Below are positions 7,302 through 12,986 of a DNA stretch of 12,986 nucleotides, one piece after another. The stretch covers positions 59,971 through 72,956 of the forward strand of contig MU631848.1 of assembly GCA_026770615.1 (NCBI GenBank), in the 5' to 3' direction. The translations under genes and the position numbers were made by a program. A model generated the notes under the pieces. It was given only the letters and a program-made list of their open reading frames with translations. It ran no database searches and was not told the origin of the DNA. Origin of the DNA: Pavlovales sp. CCMP2436 (Eukaryota > Haptophyta > Pavlovophyceae > Pavlovales). Position 1 is the stretch's first letter. Each line of letters starts with the position of its first letter.

Positions 7302-8924
7302 TCAGCTAGTCTCTTCGCTCTCCGCTCCTCTACCGGGCCGGGGCAGCACCAAGCGTTCCGCCTCCGCCTCCTCTGCCGGGCCGCGGCCCACCACGTGCGC
7401 GAGCTGCACCGCGGCGTAAGTGCCCCGTTCGCGCAAGGTGCGCAGCACCCCGCACCGGCGCACCCAGCAGCAATGCACGATGGCGGTCAGCCCCACCACG
7501 ACCACGCCGAGCGCGGCGGGCACCGTGCCCGAGTTGGCGACGAGGGCCAGGCAGAGCAGGCACGGAGGCAGCACGAAGAGGAAGATGCCCAAGCCGTCCG
7601 AGACGGGGATGCGGTAGGGGCGCGGCAGCGCGGGCTCGGTGGTGCGCAGCCGCGCGAGTGCGAGCAGCTCGAACATCATGGCGAGGCAGTAGAGGCACAT
7701 GGCCATCTCGGCGATGATTTCAAAGTCGAGCAGCACCAGGCAGGAAGTCAGCACGCCGTTCACAAACACCGCGATGTGCGGCGTGCCATACTGCGGATGT
7801 AGCCGCGCGAGCGCCGCCGGTGCCATCCCCAGCTCGGCGAGCGCGGCGAGCGCGCGCGAGGAGGTGCACAGCAGCGAGGTGAGCAGCGCGAGTGCTGACA
7901 CGGCGCCCGCCGCCGCGATCCAGCCCGCGAGCCACGGCCCGCCCACCAGCCGCCCCACCTCGACAAAGTGGCCCGTGCGCCACGCGCCAAAGCCGCCCTC
8001 GTCGGCAGCGGTCACCGACACGCCCACGGCCACGGGCAGCAGGTAGGTGGCGAGGGTCATGCCAAGCGTGATGCACATGGCGGGAAAGTAGGACTTGCCC
8101 GGCTCTGCCACCTCGGCTGCACAGGTGCCCGCCGAGTCAAAGCCGGAGGTGTTCCACAGCAGGATCGCGAAGAAGACGCCCCAGTCCACCGGCTCGTCCT
8201 CGTCGCCCGGCGCCGGCGGCCCTGCGAGCAGGGCGTCGAGGCGTATGCGGTGCAGCCCCATGGTGACGAGGATCACGAAGGGCAGCAGCACCACCACGCC
8301 GAACACGGTGGAGTAGTCGCCCACCATCTCCGCGCCGAGCACGTTGAGCAGGCTCACCGCGCCGATGATGGCCGCGCTGACCACCCAACGCACCAGCGGC
8401 GCCATTTCGAAGTGGAGGAAGGCCTCGGCGTACGAGACGAGCAGGACGGGGTAGAGCGCCAGGTCAAGCAGCGACTCCACCGCCTTCCACACGCCCACCT
8501 GGAAGCCCGCTGCCTCGCCGAACGCACGGTGGACCCATACCACGTAGCCGCCCATCTCGGGTATCGCCGTCGCCAGCTCGGCCGTCATGAGCGCCTGTGG
8601 AAGCGCCCACACCCACGGCACGATCAGCAGGCCGATCAGCGACAAGCGCGGGCCCGCCGTGCCCACGATGGACTCGAGGCCGAACGGGCCGCCCGACACG
8701 GCGAAGTAGGTAATCATCACGAGTTGTAGCATGTTGAGCTTGCGCTGCTCGGGCTGCAGCGGGATCCCCGGCTGCTCGCCCGAGCGGCGGGCGGCGCGCG
8801 CATCCGGCGACTGCGGGAGCACGGCCACGCCGCCCGCGAGCGCGGGCTTCTCGGCGGCGGCGGCGGCGGCGGCGGGCGGCACCTTCAGAGGCGTCGAGTC
8901 GAGGCGTGCGAATTGTGGCGACAT
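7302..8924 (-). CDS. APC-superfamily amino-acid/polyamine transporter (LAT/PUT type)
   Basis: Intronless reading frame of 540 residues, stop TGA. The frame is open upstream to ~8993, but the first in-frame ATG is at 8924, so I start there (MSPQFARLDS). Residues 1-60 are an Ala/Pro-rich cytosolic tail. Then come about twelve membrane segments: TM1 with the unwound AVSGGPFGLES (75-85), TM2 and the loop with ALPQALMTAELATAIPEMGG (107-126) and YVVWVHRAFG, and TM6 with LLWNTSGFDSAGTCAAEV (256-272) followed by PGKSYFPAM. These match the LeuT-fold APC superfamily, closest to the L-type branch that includes plant polyamine-uptake (PUT/RMV1/LAT) and trypanosomatid polyamine transporters. The likely role is uptake of polyamines or amino acids across the plasma or an internal membrane, coupled to protons. 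The substrate cannot be read from sequence. The tail after ~500 is hydrophilic (GPAEEAEAERL). Confidence 0.93.
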   Translation of the reverse strand: MSPQFARLDSTPLKVPPAAAAAAAEKPALAGGVAVLPQSPDARAARRSGEQPGIPLQPEQRKLNMLQLVMITYFAVSGGPFGLESIVGTAGPRLSLIGLLIVPWVWALPQALMTAELATAIPEMGGYVVWVHRAFGEAAGFQVGVWKAVESLLDLALYPVLLVSYAEAFLHFEMAPLVRWVVSAAIIGAVSLLNVLGAEMVGDYSTVFGVVVLLPFVILVTMGLHRIRLDALLAGPPAPGDEDEPVDWGVFFAILLWNTSGFDSAGTCAAEVAEPGKSYFPAMCITLGMTLATYLLPVAVGVSVTAADEGGFGAWRTGHFVEVGRLVGGPWLAGWIAAAGAVSALALLTSLLCTSSRALAALAELGMAPAALARLHPQYGTPHIAVFVNGVLTSCLVLLDFEIIAEMAMCLYCLAMMFELLALARLRTTEPALPRPYRIPVSDGLGIFLFVLPPCLLCLALVANSGTVPAALGVVVVGLTAIVHCCWVRRCGVLRTLRERGTYAAVQLAHVVGRGPAEEAEAERLVLPRPGRGAESEETS

Positions 8925-9046
8925 GCAGCGCGGGGGCGAGCGGCCGTTCACGTACGACGAGCCGTTCTGCTGGAGCCAGGTCTCGCTTGCCCCTCCTCAA
9001 ACGGGCGTGCCGCTCCTCAACGCTCGATCTCGATCTCGCGGGTACA

Positions 9047-9056
9047 GCTTTTTAAA
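9047..9056 (-). promoter_or_regulatory. TATA-like core promoter motif
   Basis: TTTAAAAAGC on the minus strand, 123 bp upstream of the transporter ATG at 8924. It is identical to the motif at 5152-5161 upstream of the other minus-strand gene. Confidence 0.4.
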
Positions 9057-9098
9057 AAAGGACCAGGGGATGTCTTGGTTGCTAGGCAGAGGTGGGGT

Positions 9099-9253
9099 CC
9101 GGCTCTTAGAAAGCCCCGCAGGGCCCCCGGGGGCCCCGCCGGAGGCGCCTATGTGACTAACATATAACTAACTTGTCACATAGCCCGGGGGCCCACGGGG
9201 CCCCACGGATACCGCGGATAATCCCCGTACGTTACGCCTTTTCTAAGAGCCGG
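9099..9253. mobile_element. 155-bp MITE with perfect 8-bp target duplication
   Basis: Terminal inverted repeats ccggctcttagaaa (9099-9112) and tttctaagagccgg (9240-9253) are perfect complements. The element is bracketed by identical ggtggggt at 9091-9098 and 9254-9261. A central stem ctatgtgac/gtcacatag (9149-9157 / 9175-9183) and G/C runs on either side make the whole element foldable. It has no coding capacity, so it would depend on a transposase elsewhere. An 8-bp duplication fits hAT- or P-like families, but the termini do not let me choose between them. Confidence 0.85.
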
Positions 9254-9448
9254 GGTGGGGTGGGGGTGTGGAGTGGCGGAGGTGGGGACGTGGACGGCGG
9301 CAAACGCGACAGCGGAGGAGACGAACACGGCAGCTGTGATGTACTTCGAAAGTGGGCGGTTGGGACGAGGGCGACAGCGGCACAGGGACGACGGTGGCGG
9401 CGAAGAGGAGTTGGCAAGGGCTTGGGCGCGTTTGAGCGCGTTCGGCAA
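9176..9448 (-). CDS. Doubtful small reading frame, possible membrane peptide
   Basis: An ATG at 9448 opens a minus-strand frame of about 90 codons with a hydrophobic stretch (YITAAVFVSSAVAFAAVHVP) after an Arg/Pro-rich leader. That is the layout of a small mitochondrial or membrane protein. From 9253 downwards the frame runs into the MITE, so the last ~25 codons are element sequence. It could be a real small gene broken by the insertion, a first exon, or chance in GC-rich DNA. I do not recognise the product. Confidence 0.15.
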   Translation of the reverse strand: MPNALKRAQALANSSSPPPSSLCRCRPRPNRPLSKYITAAVFVSSAVAFAAVHVPTSATPHPHPTPALRKGVTYGDYPRYPWGPVGPRAM

Positions 9449-9564
9449 GTCAACGATGTAATTTTTGTCAGTGATGCTCCTTCAGCTGAGTAGGCGCAGT
9501 CGGAGGTACCTGCTGGCCCTGCGGGTTCACTCCTCGGAATGACGTCGTTATGAACCGACGACGA

Positions 9565-9647
9565 TGGCCCGAGTGTTTCTCAACGCTTGGGTCAGGTGGG
9601 GTGGGGACTATTTGGGAGCGCACGTTAATCTAGAAATTTTCACACTC
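9565..9647. repeat. Dispersed element R1, copy 2
   Basis: The first 29 bases are identical to 1201-1229, and acgttaatctaga near 9622 is identical to the other copy. It lies 390-470 bp upstream of the U2SURP start. As at copy 1, its right end abuts a short tandem repeat whose units start with GGTGC. Confidence 0.8.
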
Positions 9648-9717
9648 CCCCGGTGCCTCGCGCGCGCTACCCCCCGGTGCCTCGCGCGCGCTACCCCCTC
9701 CCCCCTGCCTCGCGCAA
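9646..9717. repeat. 23-bp tandem repeat, about 2.5 copies
   Basis: The unit cggtgcctcgcgcgcgctac plus a C run occurs twice with near identity (9650-9670, 9674-9693), then a shortened third copy (ctgcctcgcgcaag) ends near 9718. It directly follows R1 copy 2. Confidence 0.85.
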
Positions 9718-10037
9718 GATGGTGAACCTGCTCACATCTCTGCAAATAATCGAATGCTGGCAGCACTGGAGAAGGCGGTCGGGTTTGCATAAAGGAGCGG
9801 CAAGTTTGCGGGCGGGCGAGGTAGTGCCTCGCGCAGGCCGCAGCTGAAGCAAGCCTCGCCAGAGACGATTTTGCGCAAGATTAAAATTCGCCCACATCCA
9901 CGCGAGAACCGACTCGGCGTCGGCGTGCAAGGGCGCGGGGTCCCTCGAGCGGCGCCGCGGGGTGAGAACCAGCTTGATCGGGGGAACGCGAGAGGGACCA
10001 CGGGTAAAGCCACCGAGAGCTCGCGGCGCGGTGCGCG

Positions 10038-12986
10038 ATGCGACGCAACCCGTTCGAGCAGCACAAGCAGGAGCTGGCCGCACGGCAGAAGAAGGAGGTG
10101 CGCTGCCGCGCCCGCGCCAGGCGCTCCCTCAGCCGCGCCCTCGCCGGCGCACGCGACACCGCGCGCGGACGTGCGCTGAGCCCTCTCCCACGTGCGCGCG
10201 CGCGCCCGGCTACCACGCGCGCAGGAGGAGGATGCCGCGGCCGTGTTCGCCACGTTCGCCGAGTCGTTCGACGGGCCCTCGCGCGGGCAGGGCCAGCCGC
10301 ATCGCCGGCTGGCGAGCTCCTTTGTGCGCGGCAGCACGATTAACCCCGGGGCCGGCGCCACTGAGCCGGATGCCGACCTCGACGGCGAGGCGATCGGTGC
10401 GGACGACATCGACGGCGTGGCCGTCGGCGTCAACAAGCCGCTGCCAGCTGCCCTCCTCGCGCGCAGCCCGCTGCTCAAGGGCGGGACGCGCATTGCGCTG
10501 AGCCTGAGCGGCTCGGCCAAGGGCAGGGCCACCCCCGCGCTCAGCATCAACCTCGGCAGGGCCAAGCTGACGCAACCCGCAGCGGCCGCCGAGGGGCTGC
10601 TCGGTGGCGGCAGCATGGCGAGCGTGCCGGCGGGCGGCGTCAGCGCCGGCGCGGACGGGGCCGAGGCGGCGGCGGGCGGCGGCGTGGGCCCGTCGGGGCG
10701 CAAGCGGTGCGCGGGTGCGATGGCGTTCCTCGCGGAGCTCAAGCAGGAGCAGGAGAAGCGCGACGCGGCGGCGGCGGGCGGCGACTCAGTCGACGATGAA
10801 GACGCACGCTTCGGCGGCGGTGGCGGCGACCGCGACCGGGACCGCGACCGAGACCGTGGCGGGGGCGGAGGCGGCGAACGAGACCGAGACCGCGACCGCG
10901 GCTTCAATGGCGGCGGCGGCGGCGGTGGCGGCTTCGGCGGCGGGCGCGGCAGCTTCAGCTCGGGACCGCGTCCGATCGATTCCGGCGACCTGGGGACGAC
11001 GAACCTGTACGTGGGAAACCTCGCGCCGCAGGTGACTGAGGAGGTGCTCTTCGAGGCGTTCGGCGTGTACGGGCAGATCCAGTCGATCAAGATCATGTGG
11101 CCGCGCACCGAGGAGGAGCGCCGGCGGCAGCGCAACTGCGGCTTCGTCGCCTTCTGCCAGCGCGAGGAGGCATCGGCGGCGAAGGACGGCATGACCGGCG
11201 CGGTGCTCTTCGACGCGGAGATGCGCATCGGCTGGGGCAAGCCCGTCGCGCTCGCGCCCGCGCTCACGCCGTCCTCGTTTGGCCTGCCCGCGTCGTCCGG
11301 CGTACCGTCCTTCAGCGCGGCGCTGACGCAGGCTGTTGCACTCGCCAGCGCGCACGCGCAGCCGGCGCCGCAGCTCGAGCCGCAGCCGCAGTCGCCGAGG
11401 GAGCCGCAGGCGCAGGCGGTCCAGCAAGTGCAGCCCGAGGCGCAGGCGTCCAAGCAGGCGCAGTCGCCATCGGAGCCGCAGCAGCAGTACCAGCCACCCG
11501 AGCCTCAGGCGTACGAGCAGGCGTTACCTCCGCCGGTGGAGGCGAAGCCGGCGGAACCGGCTGCGGAGCCTCAGCCGTACCCGCAGCCGCAGCCGCAGCC
11601 GTACCAGGCGCAGCTGCAGCCACAGCAGTACCAGCAGTCGCAGCAGCAGTACCAGCCATCTCAGCCGCAGGGGTACCAGGCGCAGCAGTACCAGCAGCCG
11701 TACGCACAGCAGTACCAGGAGCAGTACCAGCAGCAGTCTTACCAGCCGTACCCGCAGCAGTACCAGGAGCAGTATGCGCAACAGCAGTACCAGCAGTACC
11801 AGCCGTACCCACAGCCGTCGGAGCCGCAGCCGCAGGCGGAGCCACCGAAGCCGACAGAGGCACAGCCGCAGCAGATGGATGTACAGCCGGCAGCGGAGCA
11901 GCAGCCGGAGCCGCAGGGGTACCAGCCGTCGCTCCCCCAGGCGTACGCGCAGGCGCAGCCGCCACTGCCACAGGCGTACCCGCAGCCGCAGCCGCCCGTG
12001 GAGGGGCAGCCGCCGTCTGAGCCGCAGCCGCTGGAGCAGCCGCAGCCGCCGCCACAGCTAGAGCCTCAGCCCCCGCCGCAGCCACAGCCGCCGTCTGAAC
12101 CGCAGCCGCTGCCGCAGACTTACCCGCCGCCGCAGCCGCAGGGTTACGCGCAGTACCCGGCTCCGTACGCGCCGATGCCGCAGGGCTACCCGGCACCCTA
12201 CGCGCAACAGCCCTACGCACCGATGCCGCAACAGGGCTACCCGGCGCCCTACCCGCAGGCCCACTACCCACAGCAGTACGCGCCGCACGCGCACCAGTAC
12301 CCACCGCAGCACGCCGTTGACGAGCTGGCGGGCGCCGCGCCGCCCGCCAACGCCGCGCTGCGCGTGCGTATCGAGAGCATGGCGGCGCGGGTGGCGGGGC
12401 TCGGCGCGCAGGGCGAGGGCTTCGAGGCGCTCGCGCTCGAGCGGGCACTCACGAGCGGGATTGACCTGCAATTCGCCCGGCCGCTGCAACAGCTCTACGC
12501 CACGGGCGCGGGCGGCGAGATCGTGGCCGCAGCGCGCTTCTACCGCTGGTGCGTGCGCACGCTGGCCAACGGCGGCCGGCTGGAGGACAATCGAGCGCTG
12601 CCCGCGCCACCGTGGCAGCAGCAGCCGGTGCCGGGGTGGCCCGCGCACGGACCCGCGTGGGGGGGCCAGGGCCCGCCTAACCGCGGCCGCTCGTTCGATC
12701 GCAGCCGCAGCCGCAGCCGCAGCCGTGGCCGCGGGCGCAGCTACAGTCGCAGCCGTAGCCGCAGCCCCCGAAGCCGCAGCCGCAGCCGCAGCCGCAGCGC
12801 GAGCCCGCGTCGTGGCGACAAGCGCGCGCGCTCCGGTAGCCCGAGTGCGGAGCGGGAGAAGGACTCTGCGCGCGCGCGCAGCCGCAGCCGCAGCCGCAGC
12901 CCCGCGGCGCGGCGCGCCAGGCGCGGGCGGAGCCGCAGCCGCAGCCGTGGCCGCGGGCGCAGCTACAGCCGCAGCCGCAGCAGCAG
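10038..12986 (+). CDS. U2SURP: U2 snRNP-associated SR140/U2SURP orthologue, C-terminus beyond window; join(10038..10097,10225..12986)
   Basis: Exon 1 (MRRNPFEQHKQELAARQKKE) joins in phase 0, across a 127-nt intron (10098-10224, gtgcgc...gcgcag), to an exon open to the window end; 940 residues are seen. Residues 21-37 (EEDAAAVFATFAESFDG), SFVRGSTIN (53-61) and MAFLAELKQEQEKRD (186-200) match conserved blocks of U2SURP. Next come an Arg-Asp/Gly-rich linker (~222-262) and an RRM at 278-361: RNP2 LYVGNL (281-286), the family-specific KIMWPRTEEER, RNP1 RNCGFVAF (323-330) and IGWGKPV. A Q/P/Y/A-rich segment fills 399-715. A divergent SURP domain follows (~732-800, GEGFEALALE...RFYRW), then a Trp/Pro linker and an Arg-Ser tail from 843. 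U2SURP is a nuclear component of the U2 snRNP, acting in branch-site recognition. The long low-complexity segment between RRM and SURP is unusual. The CID domain that follows SURP in animal orthologues is not present in the part seen. Confidence 0.93.
11359..12303 (+). repeat. Q/P/Y-rich low-complexity coding segment
   Basis: About 315 codons built mainly from cag, ccg, tac and gcg give motifs such as QYQ, QPYPQ and PQPQP. Near 12160-12260 a longer module (PYAPMPQ..GYPAPY) is tandemly duplicated with few changes. The frame stays open throughout, and Gln uses cag almost exclusively. The composition resembles prion-like domains of RNA-binding proteins. Confidence 0.85.
12691..12986 (+). repeat. 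Arg-Ser repeat tail with internal duplication
   Basis: Repeated cgcagc (Arg-Ser) hexamers form an RS domain. The block encoding SRSRSRGRGRSYSRSRS occurs twice, near 12710-12765 and again at ~12930-12980, indicating segmental duplication within the tail. The second copy is cut by the window end. Confidence 0.85.

Larger units (their letters stand above)
8925..10037. other. Divergent promoter spacer with inserted elements
   Basis: This spacer lies between the starts of the transporter (minus) and the U2SURP gene (plus). It holds a TATA-like motif (9047-9056), a 155-bp MITE (9099-9253), a GC-rich stretch with only a doubtful small reading frame (9262-9448), R1 copy 2 (9565-9647), a 23-bp tandem repeat (9646-9717) and the presumed U2SURP promoter. 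That promoter region includes an AT-rich block, gattaaaattcg, near 9890. Confidence 0.5.

Noticed and set aside
7968..8729. Plus-strand frame opposite the transporter
   Set aside because: His/Arg/Gly-rich shadow of a clear APC transporter on the other strand.
8925..8951. Extending the transporter start to 8951
   Set aside because: The codon at 8951 is GTG. The first in-frame ATG is at 8924, and no ATG exists between the upstream stop and that point.
9732..11453. Long minus-strand open frame (573 codons) opposite the U2SURP gene
   Set aside because: It is the mirror of a GC-rich exon with Arg-Asp/Gly repeats. The plus strand has RRM motifs and clean splice sites; the minus frame gives only low-complexity Ser/Pro/Arg.
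11312..12448. Long Ala/Pro frames on both strands of the Q/P-rich segment
   Set aside because: CAG/CCG-type repeats leave all frames open. Only the frame continuous with the RRM and SURP carries domain motifs.

Overview
This window is nuclear DNA of a eukaryote. Four of the five genes need GT-AG introns to read through, one protein has a mitochondrial presequence, and another is an SR-type spliceosome protein. Coding sequence is very GC-rich, with G/C at nearly every third position. It is separated by AT-rich, repeat-laden spacers, and four of the five introns are short (99, 115, 121 and 127 nt). This pattern, together with a plant/protist-type polyamine/amino-acid transporter, suggests a unicellular marine microalga such as a haptophyte or pelagophyte. 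The lineage is a low-confidence guess from style, not from a diagnostic marker.

Layout, left to right. (1) 1-458: upstream spacer with a 29-bp tandem repeat, small hairpins and an A18 tract. (2) 459-2002 (+): two-exon gene with a membrane-anchor N-terminus and a DUF4864-like domain. Its 782-nt intron holds a T20 tract, a dispersed repeat (R1) and three tandem copies of its own 3' splice junction. (3) 2003-2779: convergent spacer with an 18/19 inverted repeat. (4) 5066-2780 (-): three-exon gene for an unrecognised 688-residue protein with about eight membrane segments. (5) 5067-5930: divergent promoter spacer with a foldback and a roughly 40-bp direct repeat. (6) 5931-6792 (+): two-exon Mpv17/PMP22-family protein with a mitochondrial presequence. 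(7) 6793-7301: AT-rich convergent spacer. (8) 8924-7302 (-): intronless 540-residue APC-superfamily transporter of the LAT/PUT type. (9) 8925-10037: spacer with a 155-bp MITE bounded by a perfect 8-bp target duplication, a second R1 copy and a 23-bp tandem repeat. (10) 10038-12986 (+, runs off the end): U2SURP/SR140 orthologue with RRM, divergent SURP and RS tail.

The genes do not form an operon or an evident pathway; they look like independent housekeeping loci. I see no defence system, viral gene, CRISPR array, rRNA or tRNA. The most unusual features are a roughly 315-residue Q/P/Y-rich (prion-like) segment between the RRM and SURP domains of the U2SURP protein, and the link between the R1 repeat and short tandem duplications starting GGTGC. 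At one of the two R1 sites these duplications have multiplied a splice acceptor.
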